Source of the DNA: a bacterium
GTDB lineage: Bacteria > Actinomycetota > Acidimicrobiia > Acidimicrobiales > Ilumatobacteraceae
Direction of reading: 5' to 3'
Assembly: GCA_029977615.1 (NCBI GenBank)
Contig: JAPOKO010000005.1
Span: 1-64,000, forward strand
DNA length: 64,000 bases
The notes under the pieces: generated by a model
The model's input: the letters and a program-made list of their open reading frames with translations, nothing else
Databases searched by the model: none
Told to the model about the DNA's origin: nothing
In this document: in pieces, positions 1 through 8,410 of the stretch
How the letters are laid out: each line of letters begins with the position of its first letter
Numbering within the stretch: the stretch's first letter is position 1
Program-made: the position numbers and the translations under genes

Positions 1-1029
1 GACTGCATCTGGCGCGGGCTTTAGCCGTGATGCTGCGCCGTCCCACCAACCACCGTACAGACGCCATATGTTGCGTACGACAAACTCTGGTTCATCGTAA
101 AACGGACGCATGTATGGCTTGTCAATAACACTCTGTGGAACTTTGACCGTATGAATGATTGCGTCAAGTGTCTCTCCAGCATTCATCATGTCGATCACTT
201 GCATCACGAGTGACTCAAGAGATGATGCGATGTCATCAAGCACTATCGCAATTCGAGCTTTACCCTCAATTGGCAGTCCGTGGGCGGGGAGTAGTAACTC
301 TGGGCCTTGAGCGATCATGCGGCGCAGTGCTTGAGCCCATTCCAATGCGTAACGCTGTACTTTTTGTGGGTTGCCAGCATTTGGGTAATTCCAAATCACG
401 AAGTCGCCGGTGAAGATCCACTTCTTTTCTGGAATCCAACCCCACAAGTGGTCGTCGGTTTCACCGCGTGCATGATGAAATTCCACCTGCGTTCCACCAG
501 CGTTGATGGTGAGTTGCTCGCGAAACGATTCGTCAGTTCGCATGGTGTTGCGCGGTAGGAATCGCTGCAGGTTTTCGCCGACATTGAGACCCATTTCCGA
601 TCGTGTGCCACCGAATTGGCGCTGATTAATGCGCACATTCCATTCGTTCGTGGTGTTGTAGCGATCAATGCGAACATCAACGTTTTCGTGACCTATGACG
701 TGTGGCTTTGGTGCACCAGATATTTCTGCGTCCTTGGCGAAAGCGAAACTTCCACCAATGTGGTCGGCGTGTCCGTGTGTGTACACCAAGTGACTGATCG
801 GGGCTTTGCGCCAAGTCCGAATTGAGTCAACAACGGCAAGTCCGCTTCCTGCACCCGATGCGTCGAAGCACATCAGCCCGTCTCCCGTGTCCCACACCAC
901 ACTGTGACTGAAGCTTTCAACGATGGCCAAATTGTCGGCTAACTCGGTGATGTCGTTGGTGACCCGATTCAGTGGTTGATCAACGATTCCCGTGTCAATG
1001 ACTTTGGTGGAAAGTTCTATTGGGTGCAT
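1..1029 (-). CDS. Alkylsulfatase-like metallo-beta-lactamase hydrolase (partial, 3' end missing)
   Basis: I translated 343 codons from the ATG at 1029 with no stop before the window edge, so the C-terminus is missing. Residues 84-90 read THGHADH, the zinc-binding HxHxDH signature of metallo-beta-lactamase-fold hydrolases. Towards the end, NIWRLYGGWWDG resembles the conserved block of the BDS1/SdsA1 alkylsulfatase group, which releases sulfate from alkyl sulfates. The substrate is inferred; other hydrolases share the fold. It lies 26 bp downstream of an acyl-CoA dehydrogenase on the same strand. A TAAGGT box at 1036-1041 sits 6 nt before the ATG, so it may also have its own leaderless transcript. 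Confidence 0.75.
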   Translation of the reverse strand, partial: MHPIELSTKVIDTGIVDQPLNRVTNDITELADNLAIVESFSHSVVWDTGDGLMCFDASGAGSGLAVVDSIRTWRKAPISHLVYTHGHADHIGGSFAFAKDAEISGAPKPHVIGHENVDVRIDRYNTTNEWNVRINQRQFGGTRSEMGLNVGENLQRFLPRNTMRTDESFREQLTINAGGTQVEFHHARGETDDHLWGWIPEKKWIFTGDFVIWNYPNAGNPQKVQRYALEWAQALRRMIAQGPELLLPAHGLPIEGKARIAIVLDDIASSLESLVMQVIDMMNAGETLDAIIHTVKVPQSVIDKPYMRPFYDEPEFVVRNIWRLYGGWWDGAASRLKPAPDAV

Positions 1030-1055
1030 GACTGCACCTTATTCCAACACGGAAA

Positions 1056-2171
1056 CTATTTTTTGGCTGAAGGTTCCTTAGGTAGCCCGAGGACGCGCTC
1101 GCCAAGGATATTGCGCATGACATTCGATGTTCCGCCCATGATGGTGTAGCCCGATGCGTAAGCCAGACCCTGGGTCACGTCGTCCCACATCATGGCGTCT
1201 GCCCCAAATACTGTGAACACAAAGTTGGCAATCTTGGCTTCGAGTTCGGTGCAAAAACATTTCGTTGCTGCAGAGAAACCTGCTGGAGCTTGCCTCAACA
1301 CTTCGCGAATCACGAGAATTCTTCCAATGCGGTAGCCGATTTCAATGCTTGCAATTTCTTGACGGATGCGAAAGTCGCTGGTGTCGGCGCGCTTCACCGC
1401 CATGTCGTACAGCGCCTTATTCGACACCAGTCGGTCAATGCCGCCACGTTCGTGTTCTAGTTGGCGCATCGTTTGCGCAAAGGCACCACCTTGCTGACCA
1501 ACCAAGTTGTTTTTGGGCACGCGCACATCGGTGTAAAACACTTCGCAAAAGTGGCGATTGGTGGTCATGTCTTGAATTGGTCGAACATCGATTCCTGGCG
1601 TGTTCATCGGCACGATAATTTCGCTGATCCCCGCATGAGGTGGGCCGTCATTACTGGTTCTGCAAATGAGATAGCAGTAGTCAGCAACTTCGCCAAAACT
1701 TGTCCATATTTTTTGACCGTTGATTACCCATTCATCGCCATCAAGTTGAGCAAATGTTTTCAGTGATGAAAGGTCACTTCCTGCGTTTGGTTCGCTCATA
1801 CCAATGCACCATGTGGTTTTTCCGGCAAGCATGTCGGGCAGGAATGCATCTTGTTGTTCTTTGGTTCCGTACGCAATGAGTGCTGGCCCCATTTGACGAT
1901 CGGCAAACCACGAAGCTGCAATGGGTGCACCTGCCGCAATCATTTCTTCGGCAACGATCAATCGCTCGATTCCAGAGCGACCACCACCACCAAATTCAGT
2001 CGGCCAGGTCATGCCGATCCATCCGTGGCCGGCGAGTTCTTGTGAAAACTCTTTGGAATAGCCATTCATCCAGGTGTCGTTGAATCGGCCATAACGGGCA
2101 ACCGCATCTAGGGCAACAGTTCGCGCTTTGGCGCGAAGCGCGATGTGCTCTGGTGACCACTCAAAATCCAC
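1056..2171 (-). CDS. Acyl-CoA dehydrogenase family protein
   Basis: A 371-aa flavoprotein of the acyl-CoA dehydrogenase family, which introduces a C2-C3 double bond into acyl-CoAs and passes electrons to ETF. The family signature CIGMSEPNAGSD lies near residue 145 and the C-terminal GGTSNVMRN near 346. Where MCAD carries its catalytic glutamate (Y-E-G-T) this protein has M-G-G-T, so the base must lie elsewhere, as in some long- and branched-chain members, or the protein works in a complex. The GTG start at 2171 is supported by a TACCAT box at 2178-2183, 6 nt upstream (leaderless type). The alkylsulfatase-like gene follows. Substrate unknown. Confidence 0.85.
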   Translation of the reverse strand: MDFEWSPEHIALRAKARTVALDAVARYGRFNDTWMNGYSKEFSQELAGHGWIGMTWPTEFGGGGRSGIERLIVAEEMIAAGAPIAASWFADRQMGPALIAYGTKEQQDAFLPDMLAGKTTWCIGMSEPNAGSDLSSLKTFAQLDGDEWVINGQKIWTSFGEVADYCYLICRTSNDGPPHAGISEIIVPMNTPGIDVRPIQDMTTNRHFCEVFYTDVRVPKNNLVGQQGGAFAQTMRQLEHERGGIDRLVSNKALYDMAVKRADTSDFRIRQEIASIEIGYRIGRILVIREVLRQAPAGFSAATKCFCTELEAKIANFVFTVFGADAMMWDDVTQGLAYASGYTIMGGTSNVMRNILGERVLGLPKEPSAKK

Positions 2172-2241
2172 AGACAGATGGTACGGGGTAGAGGCAGTTT
2201 GGGCCTTGGCGAGCGCCGTAAATGGCTAGTGGGCTAATGTG

Positions 2242-2259
2242 TACAAGTCAGATACAAGT
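2242..2259. promoter_or_regulatory. Candidate operator: TACAAGT direct repeat upstream of icd
   Basis: TACAAGT occurs at 2242-2248 and again at 2253-2259, so the two copies start 11 bp apart, one helical turn. The same arrangement, TACAAGT-N4-TACAAGT, recurs at 12461-12478 between aconitase and a GntR regulator. The element lies 29-46 bp before the icd start. I infer a shared regulator site; binding is not shown. Confidence 0.5.
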
Positions 2260-2287
2260 TGGTCGAACTCAGCATCGGAGCTCAGCA

Positions 2288-3511
2288 ATGGCAACCAAAA
2301 TCAAAGTCGTAAACCCAGTCGTCGAACTTGATGGCGACGAAATGACTCGCATCATGTGGCAGTTCATCAAAGACCGTCTTATTTTGCCCTACCTCGACAT
2401 CAACCTTGAGTACTACGACCTCAGTATTGAAAATCGCGATGCGACAAATGATCAAGTGACGATTGATTCGGCCAATGCCATTTTGAAGCACGGCGTTGGC
2501 GTGAAATGCGCAACGATCACACCAGACGAAGCCCGCGTAAAAGAATTCAACTTGAAGCAAATGTGGAAGTCGCCAAACGGCACCATCCGCAACATTTTGG
2601 ATGGCGTGGTTTTCCGTGAGCCGATCATTTGTCAGAACATTCCAAAGTTGGTCCCAGGTTGGACAAAGCCAATTGTGATTGGTCGTCATGCTCATGGCGA
2701 TCAATACAAAGCAACTGACTTCCGAGTGCCTGGTGAAGGAACCGTCACCATGACGTACGTGCCAAAAGATGGAAGCAAGCCAATTGAAATGAAAGTCGCA
2801 GACTTTAAGGGTTCTGGCGTGGTCATGGGCATGTACAACTTCGATGAATCAATTCGAAACTTCGCGCGAGCAACCATGAACTATTCGCTGCAGCGCAACT
2901 ATCCGTTGTTTCTCAGCACGAAGAACACCATCTTGAAGGCATATGACGGGCGATTCAAAGACTTGTTTGAAGAAGTCTTCAACGCCGAATTCAAATCACA
3001 GTTTGACAAGCAAGGGCTCACTTACGAGCACCGTCTCATCGACGACATGGTTGCATGTATGTTGCGTTGGGAAGGCGGATACGTGTGGGCGTGCAAGAAC
3101 TATGACGGTGACGTGCAGTCCGACATTGTTGCGCAAGGTTTCGGCTCGCTCGGTCTTATGACGTCAGTCTTGGCAACGCCAGATGGGCGAGTGTTGGAGT
3201 CCGAAGCTGCGCACGGAACGGTGACCCGCCACTATCGCGATCACCAAGCTGGCAAGAAAACTTCTACTAACCCAATTGCATCTATCTATGCATGGACACG
3301 TGGTCTAGAGCATCGCGGAAAACTCGACGGTACGCCTGAACTAATTGACTTTGCGCGCAGAGTCGAACAGGTCTGCGTAGAAGCCGTTGAAGGTGGAGAA
3401 ATGACAAAAGACTTATCGTTGCTCATTGGTGGTGAAGATGCGCCATGGCAAACCACCGAGCAATATCTCGAAACGTTGGATCGCCGCTTGCAAGAAAAGA
3501 TGGCGAAATAA
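2288..3511 (+). CDS. icd: NADP-dependent isocitrate dehydrogenase, eukaryote-like type
   Basis: Converts isocitrate to 2-oxoglutarate and CO2 with NADP+ in the TCA cycle. The protein has 407 residues from the ATG at 2288, chosen because GGAG at 2277-2280 is well spaced and the family's N-terminus ([16 protein letters not shown]) begins there; an in-frame upstream extension to 2222 looks non-native. The sequence is of the homodimeric eukaryotic IDH1/IDH2-like type, not the E. coli Icd type: [19 protein letters not shown] and the [14 protein letters not shown] block are diagnostic. A quinone oxidoreductase gene follows 4 bp later. The paired TACAAGT element upstream suggests control in common with aconitase. 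Confidence 0.93.
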   Translation: MATKIKVVNPVVELDGDEMTRIMWQFIKDRLILPYLDINLEYYDLSIENRDATNDQVTIDSANAILKHGVGVKCATITPDEARVKEFNLKQMWKSPNGTIRNILDGVVFREPIICQNIPKLVPGWTKPIVIGRHAHGDQYKATDFRVPGEGTVTMTYVPKDGSKPIEMKVADFKGSGVVMGMYNFDESIRNFARATMNYSLQRNYPLFLSTKNTILKAYDGRFKDLFEEVFNAEFKSQFDKQGLTYEHRLIDDMVACMLRWEGGYVWACKNYDGDVQSDIVAQGFGSLGLMTSVLATPDGRVLESEAAHGTVTRHYRDHQAGKKTSTNPIASIYAWTRGLEHRGKLDGTPELIDFARRVEQVCVEAVEGGEMTKDLSLLIGGEDAPWQTTEQYLETLDRRLQEKMAK

Positions 3512-3515
3512 CTCC

Positions 3516-4499
3516 ATGCGAGCAGTAGTCCTCAGCGGTCACGGTGGTCCCGAGGTTTTGACCTTTGCCGACATTCCGACACCGCAGATCGGACCAGAAG
3601 AAGTGTTGGTGCAAGTTCGAGCCACAAGTTTGAACCGCGCCGATCTGTTGCAACGGATGGGTTTCTATCCTGATCCGTTTCCTGGCGAGCATGAAGTGCC
3701 TGGAATGGAATTTTCTGGCCGCGTTCAAGCTATTGGTGCACGTGTTCGTGCGTGGAAAGTTGGCGACGAAGTCATGGGAATCGTCAGCGGTGGCGCTTAT
3801 GCAGAGCAGCTTGTTGTGCATGAACGACAGGCAATGCGAATTCCACGTGGAGTTTCACTCGCCGATGCAGCGGCAATTCCCGAGGTGTTCATCACCGCGT
3901 GGGATGCGTTGGTTCTGCAGGGTGGTCTCACAAGCGGGCGATGGGCGTTGGTGCATGCTGGGGCTTCAGGTGTCGGAACTGCAGCCGTACAAATGTGTAA
4001 GGCCATTGGCGCACACGTCATTGCCACATGCTCGACCAGCAAGGTAGATGCGGTGAAGGCACTTGGTGCCGATGTAGTGGTTGATTACACATCTTCAGAT
4101 TTTGTTGATGCAGTGAAAACTGCAACCGGTGGTCGTGGAGTTGACGTAGTGCTGTGTGTTATTGGTGGCGACTATCTTGACCGCAACGTCGCGTCACTTG
4201 CGCAAAAGGGCCACATTGTTCAGGTTGGCGTAATGGGTGGAGGAAACATGAGTTTCAACCTTGCTGGGCTCATGCCGAAGCGCGCAAAACTCTCAGGAAC
4301 CGTGCTGCGGGCACGCCCTATTGAAGAAAAGATTGCAATCAGTCAGCGGTTTTCTGCCGAAATCATCCCGCTGTTTGAAGCGGGGAAGATCCGACCGGTA
4401 ATCGATTGCAGGTATCAGTTTTCGGATATTGCGCATGCACACGAGCACATGACAGCGAACGCAAATACGGGCAAAATCGTGATTGATATTGGCGCCTAG
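3516..4499 (+). CDS. Zinc-independent quinone oxidoreductase (MDR superfamily)
   Basis: A 327-aa medium-chain dehydrogenase/reductase of the NADPH:quinone oxidoreductase (QOR/PIG3-like) branch. The N-terminus MRAVVLSGHGGPEVL, the segment LNRADLLQRMGFYPDP and the nucleotide-binding HAGASGVGTAAVQMCKAIGA (residues about 147-166) are characteristic. There is no structural-zinc cysteine cluster. The ATG at 3516 follows the icd stop by 4 bp; an in-frame longer reading into icd lacks family similarity. Expected to reduce quinones or enals with NADPH in the cytosol. Translationally linked to icd, which makes NADPH. It converges with citrate synthase, 12 bp away. Confidence 0.85.
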   Translation: MRAVVLSGHGGPEVLTFADIPTPQIGPEEVLVQVRATSLNRADLLQRMGFYPDPFPGEHEVPGMEFSGRVQAIGARVRAWKVGDEVMGIVSGGAYAEQLVVHERQAMRIPRGVSLADAAAIPEVFITAWDALVLQGGLTSGRWALVHAGASGVGTAAVQMCKAIGAHVIATCSTSKVDAVKALGADVVVDYTSSDFVDAVKTATGGRGVDVVLCVIGGDYLDRNVASLAQKGHIVQVGVMGGGNMSFNLAGLMPKRAKLSGTVLRARPIEEKIAISQRFSAEIIPLFEAGKIRPVIDCRYQFSDIAHAHEHMTANANTGKIVIDIGA

Positions 4500-4511
4500 G
4501 GCGCTCAGCAA

Positions 4512-5780
4512 TTAGCGCTTTTGCAGTTCGGTGTACGAACGTACGTCTTGGCCGGTGTACCACTGGCGAGGACGGCTGATCTTTTGTTCTTTGTCGTCAA
4601 GTAGTTCAATCATGTGTGCAAGCCAGCCAACAGTGCGTGGAATTGCAAACAGAACAGTGAACATTTCTTCGGGGAACCCAAGAGCCTGATAGATCAAACC
4701 TGAATAGAAGTCAACGTTTGGATACAGCTTGCGCGAGATGAAGTACTCATCTTTCAACGCTGTTTCTTCAAGTTTGAGCGCAATGTCGAGCAGTGGGTTC
4801 ATTCCCGTTACTTCAAACACTTCATAAGCGGTCTTTTTGATGATGACAGCGCGTGGGTCAAAGTTTTTGTACACGCGGTGACCAAAGCCCATGAGCTTCT
4901 CTTCACCATTTTTTACACGCTCAATAAAGGCAGGAACTTTGTCAACGCTGCCAATTTCGGCGAGCATGTGAATCACTGCTTCGTTGGCTCCACCGTGAAG
5001 CGGCCCGAAGAGTGCAGCAGCAGCTGCAGCTGTTGCGGAGTACGGATCGGAGTTCGCACTGGCTACAACACGCATCGTTGTGGTGCCGCAGTTCTGTTCG
5101 TGGTCAGCGTGCAATATGAATAACACATCCATTGCTCGTGCAAGGGTTGGGTTCACTTCATAATCATCACCAATGCGATACATCATGTTCAAGAAGTTGT
5201 GCGCATAAGACAATGAGTTGTTCGGAAGAACAAATGGCAGACCAGAAGAGAATCGGTAAGTCATTGCCGCAATGGTTGGAACTTTGGCAATAAGACGAAG
5301 GATCTGCTTGTCCAGCGTTTCGGAATTGAAAATGTCGCGAGCATCGTCGTAGAACGTTCCAAGCGCTGCAACGGCCGAGATGAACATGCCCATTGGGTGT
5401 GCGTCGTAGTGAAAACCGTCAACGAAACGCTTGCGCATGTTTTCGTGAATCATGGTGTGGTGCGTAATGTCGTAGTTCCATTGCGCAAGTTGTTGCGTGT
5501 TTGGAAGCTCGCCGTTAAGTAGCAAATAAGCAACTTCAGTAAATGTTGACTTCTCAGCCAATTCCTCAATTGGGTATCCGCGGTACCGCAAAATTCCTTG
5601 TTCACCATCGAGGTAGGTGATTGCAGACTTGCATGCTGCAGTTGACAGAAACGCCGGGTCGTACATGCGCAAATCTGGGTCCAGTTCGCGTAGCGCAGAC
5701 GACGCGAATACCGAGTTAGTAACCGGAACAGTAACTTTCTTGCCTGTTCGGTCATCAATGATGGTGATTGTTTCAGCCAT
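4512..5780 (-). CDS. gltA: Citrate synthase
   Basis: Condenses acetyl-CoA and oxaloacetate to citrate, the entry step of the TCA cycle. At 422 residues it has the length of the hexameric bacterial type. Catalytic landmarks are visible: the GPLHGGANE histidine (about residue 260), GFGHRVYKNFDPRA (about 300) and the aspartate in PNVDFYSG (about 360). The N-terminal domain with DPAFLSTAACKSAITYLDGE is the bacterial beta domain. ATG start at 5780 with GAAGGGA just upstream. A hairpin lies in the leader. It follows the acyl-CoA carboxylase gene on the same strand after 66 bp and converges with the oxidoreductase gene. Confidence 0.96.
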   Translation of the reverse strand: MAETITIIDDRTGKKVTVPVTNSVFASSALRELDPDLRMYDPAFLSTAACKSAITYLDGEQGILRYRGYPIEELAEKSTFTEVAYLLLNGELPNTQQLAQWNYDITHHTMIHENMRKRFVDGFHYDAHPMGMFISAVAALGTFYDDARDIFNSETLDKQILRLIAKVPTIAAMTYRFSSGLPFVLPNNSLSYAHNFLNMMYRIGDDYEVNPTLARAMDVLFILHADHEQNCGTTTMRVVASANSDPYSATAAAAAALFGPLHGGANEAVIHMLAEIGSVDKVPAFIERVKNGEEKLMGFGHRVYKNFDPRAVIIKKTAYEVFEVTGMNPLLDIALKLEETALKDEYFISRKLYPNVDFYSGLIYQALGFPEEMFTVLFAIPRTVGWLAHMIELLDDKEQKISRPRQWYTGQDVRSYTELQKR

Positions 5781-5803
5781 CGTGATTCCCTTCTTATCGT
5801 GTT

Positions 5804-5821
5804 AGGGAGCTTCCTCTCCCT
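5804..5821 (-). other. Perfect 6-bp hairpin in the gltA leader
   Basis: Read on the minus strand, AGGGAG-AGGAAG-CTCCCT forms a perfect stem of 6 bp with a 6-nt loop, between the end of the carboxylase gene and gltA. No T-run follows, so it is a poor intrinsic terminator; it may be a transcript-end stabiliser or a leader element. Function unknown. Confidence 0.4.
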
Positions 5822-5846
5822 GCCGACAAGTGTAGAGGGGCAAGGT

Positions 5847-7217
5847 TTATAAAGGCGTGTTGTCGTGCTTACGAGGCATCAAACGCTCGCGTTTATCGCG
5901 CAACATGGCAAAAGCCGAGGAAATTTCACGTCGAGTTTCCTCGGGGTTAATGACAGCGTCAACGTAGCCACGCTCGGCTGCGATGTAAGGATTAAGTAGG
6001 CGTTCTGTGTAGTCAGTCTCAAAGGCCGCACGTTCTTCGGGGGTGGCTCGGCGTTGCAGAATGGCAGCCGCTTGGCCGGCACCCATCACTGCTAGTTCTG
6101 CTGTTGGCCATGCGAGACATAAGTCATTGCCCATCGTTTTGGAATCCATCACGATGTATGCGCCGCCATAGCTCTTGCGCAAAATGATGCAAACCCGCGG
6201 AACTGTTGCTCGCGCGTAGGCAAATACCAATTGGCCACCGTGGCGAATCATGCCTCGCCACTCCAAGTCCTTGCCGGGATAAAAACCAGGAGTGTCGACA
6301 AGGGTGAGTAATGGAATATTGAATGCATCACAGAACGAGACAAACCGCGCTGCTTTTTGTGAAGCCGGAATGTCGAGCGTGCCTGCAAGCACCATTGGCT
6401 GATTGGCAATTACTCCGACTGATTCGCCGTCAATGGTGATGAACGCGGTAATGACATTTGATGCCCACCGTTCGCGAACTTCAAAAAGGTAGTCATCATC
6501 GGCGATCGACCGAATGATTTTGCGAACGTCGTAGCTTCCTGTTGTCGACTCGGGGATGAGTGCACCAGCCTCTGGGGTCAAACGGTCTGATGGGTCTCCC
6601 GTTCCAACATGTGGCGCAAGTTCGTCGACATTGTTTGGAATAAAACTGAGCAACTGTTCGAGTGATTCAACTGCGGCTGCAAAATCGGGAACCACCAAAC
6701 TTGCGACGCCGCTTTGTTTTGCATGCGCGTCAGTGCCACCGAGGTCTTCGTTGCTAATGGCAATTCCAGTGAATTCGGCAACCATGGTTGGACCAGAGAC
6801 GAATGCATATGAATCGGCAGTCATGATGACGAAATCGCTCAGGCCAATGAGAAGAGCAGGACCAGATACTGCGGGTCCGGTGACAATGGTGAACGTGGGA
6901 ATTACGCCCGAGCAGTTTGCTATTGCACGTGCCGCTTGACCCCATCCATGAAGTGCTGCAATACCTTCAAGAATGTCTGCGCCGGATGAAGCCATGGCAA
7001 GCACAAGTGGAATTCGTTGGTTGAGCGCAATGGTGGCGGCGTTAGCGATTACTCCCGAAGCTTCTGCCGATAATGCGCCTCGGTGATATTCAGCGTCGAT
7101 ATCGACCCACACCACATGTCGGTTTGCGTTTTCAAGAAAGCGAACTTCTGCGGAAGCCGCACCTTTCACCGCGTGCTGTAACTGCACGCCGGACGAAAGA
7201 GTAGAAACGGGCGACAT
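5847..7217 (-). CDS. Acyl-CoA carboxylase, carboxyltransferase (beta) subunit
   Basis: Carboxyltransferase subunit of the AccD/PccB type, which moves CO2 from biotin to an acyl-CoA. The C-terminal domain is typical: LVDTPGFYPGKDLEWRGMIRHGG, KSYGGAYIVMDSKTMGND and AWPTAELAVMGAGQAAAIL. At 456 residues it is shorter than the usual 510-540, because the N-terminal half starts late and is divergent. No biotin carboxylase or BCCP gene is nearby, so the partner must be encoded elsewhere. Its start lies 2 bp after the LysR gene stop, indicating an operon with that regulator. Acetyl-, propionyl- or longer-chain specificity cannot be told from the sequence alone. Confidence 0.85.
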   Translation of the reverse strand: MSPVSTLSSGVQLQHAVKGAASAEVRFLENANRHVVWVDIDAEYHRGALSAEASGVIANAATIALNQRIPLVLAMASSGADILEGIAALHGWGQAARAIANCSGVIPTFTIVTGPAVSGPALLIGLSDFVIMTADSYAFVSGPTMVAEFTGIAISNEDLGGTDAHAKQSGVASLVVPDFAAAVESLEQLLSFIPNNVDELAPHVGTGDPSDRLTPEAGALIPESTTGSYDVRKIIRSIADDDYLFEVRERWASNVITAFITIDGESVGVIANQPMVLAGTLDIPASQKAARFVSFCDAFNIPLLTLVDTPGFYPGKDLEWRGMIRHGGQLVFAYARATVPRVCIILRKSYGGAYIVMDSKTMGNDLCLAWPTAELAVMGAGQAAAILQRRATPEERAAFETDYTERLLNPYIAAERGYVDAVINPEETRREISSAFAMLRDKRERLMPRKHDNTPL

Positions 7218-7219
7218 GA

Positions 7220-8131
7220 CTAGAGATTAGTAGTAACGCCAGGTTGGCGGCCGCCCGACTTGGCAATGACAGCTTTTGTGATTTCGAGAGCAGCTCGAGT
7301 GGGTTTGTTTGGGAGAGGGCGCTTGCGCGAAGCCCATCCAACGACTCGCGGAGGAAGTTCGGGAATTGCGACGCGCGCAAATTCACCTTTCAACCAACCA
7401 GGTATTGCAGTGGCAGGGACAATTGCTGCCCCAAAGCCTTCGAATGCCAATGAGGCGAGCAAACGTACACCGTCAATTTCGGCTTGTGCAGTGAGCGCAA
7501 GGCGCTGCACGCCCGCGGCTCGATCAATTACACGTCGCATGGAAGTGTTTCGGGGAGGAAGAAGTAGTGGTTCGGTTGCGAGTTCGGCAAGTGTGATGGA
7601 TTCTTTGTTTGCCCAATGATGATTGGAGTGAATTAATAGCAAGAGGTCTTCTGAAAAAAGTTCAACTAAATCGAGTTCTGCATTGTCGATAGGGAAGTGA
7701 ACAATTGCAGCGTCGAGGTCTCCGGCGAGTAATCGTGGCAACAGCGCAGAGGAGCTTCCTTCATGAATAATTGCGCGCACCTTTGGATGTTCACGTTTGA
7801 GTGCAGGAAGCAGGCGAGGCATTAGCCATCGACCCGTAGTTCCGATGACGCCAAGGCGAGTGTCTCCCTCTACTTCGGTGTCCGTTGACTGGATATCTGC
7901 CTCGATGTCTTCGAGCTCATGAATAATTCGCCGGGCTCGTTCCACGACGATTTCTCCGTCTTCGGTGAGCTTTCCGCTGGTGCGCTCAACAAGACTGACC
8001 CCGAGTTCTTTTTCAAGGCGCGAAATATGCGCAGAAACGTTGCTCTGCACCGTGCCCAATGCCCGAGATGCCGCAGAGAACGACCCGTGGTCGGCAATTG
8101 CAATAAGGCTGGATAAGTGACGAATCTCCAT
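7220..8131 (-). CDS. LysR-family transcriptional regulator
   Basis: A 303-aa LysR-type regulator: N-terminal winged helix-turn-helix (MEIRHLSSLIAIADHGSFSAASRALG, with SNVSAHISRLEKELGV as recognition helix) followed by a periplasmic-binding-protein-like effector domain from about residue 90. I take the ATG at 8131 because the family N-terminus begins there and a TACCCT box at 8139-8144 sits 7 nt upstream, giving a leaderless transcript; an upstream in-frame ATG at 8167 is possible. It probably controls the carboxylase gene that follows 2 bp later. The effector is unknown, perhaps an acyl-CoA or fatty acid (inference). Confidence 0.88.
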   Translation of the reverse strand: MEIRHLSSLIAIADHGSFSAASRALGTVQSNVSAHISRLEKELGVSLVERTSGKLTEDGEIVVERARRIIHELEDIEADIQSTDTEVEGDTRLGVIGTTGRWLMPRLLPALKREHPKVRAIIHEGSSSALLPRLLAGDLDAAIVHFPIDNAELDLVELFSEDLLLLIHSNHHWANKESITLAELATEPLLLPPRNTSMRRVIDRAAGVQRLALTAQAEIDGVRLLASLAFEGFGAAIVPATAIPGWLKGEFARVAIPELPPRVVGWASRKRPLPNKPTRAALEITKAVIAKSGGRQPGVTTNL

Positions 8132-8199
8132 ATCCAGAAGGGTACTCGGGATATGGGTGGGTATCACGAAAATAGATAGGGACTATCATGTCGTTCGCC

Positions 8200-8229
8200 T
8201 TGAACGCTTACCCACGGGTAGGGCATACT
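8200..8229 (+). promoter_or_regulatory. Promoter of the 6C-like RNA
   Basis: TTGAAC (8200-8205) and CATACT (8224-8229) are separated by 18 bp, a good housekeeping sigma-factor promoter. The predicted start is near 8236, just before the structured RNA, and no open reading frame begins between here and the terminator. Confidence 0.6.
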
Positions 8230-8235
8230 TAAAGA

Positions 8236-8346
8236 CATATCGCGGTGAGACCTCCCCCAAGGTCCACCCGAAAGTGTCCAGATGGTTCCCCCAGCCAACT
8301 GGATCTTAGGTTGAGAGGCCCCGCATCAAAGCGGGGCCTTTCCCGT
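8236..8346 (+). ncRNA. 6C-type small RNA
   Basis: Two hairpins with C-rich loops precede an intrinsic terminator. Hairpin 1: GACCT (8249-8253) pairs with AGGTC (8260-8264) around CCCCCA, extended by GGTG/CACC across one bulged A. Hairpin 2: CCAG-a-TGG (8278-8285) pairs with CCA-a-CTGG (8295-8302) around TTCCCCCAG. Two C-run loops followed by a terminator is the pattern of the actinobacterial 6C RNA (Rfam 6C, called B11 in mycobacteria). The next gene encodes a HAD-IB hydrolase; from memory, the mycobacterial RNA also lies next to a HAD/SerB-like gene. Each loop here has five Cs rather than six. Identification is by structure and context only. Confidence 0.75.
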
Positions 8347-8350
8347 TTTA
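8316..8350 (+). terminator. Intrinsic terminator of the 6C-like RNA
   Basis: AGGCCCCGC (8316-8324) pairs perfectly with GCGGGGCCT (8331-8339) around ATCAAA, followed by TTCCCGTTTTATT. The T-rich tail exists only on the plus strand, which fixes the orientation of the small RNA. It is the only fully convincing Rho-independent terminator I found in the window. Confidence 0.85.
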
Positions 8351-8410
8351 TTGCATGATTTATCGCACTCGATTTCTAGGTCTCGTTTTAATAGTCAATA
8401 GCCTGCGAGT

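Noticed and set aside
5781-5846. TACAAGT-type operator before gltA
   Set aside because: Only a single partial match (GACAAGT) is present, without the second copy at 11-bp spacing.
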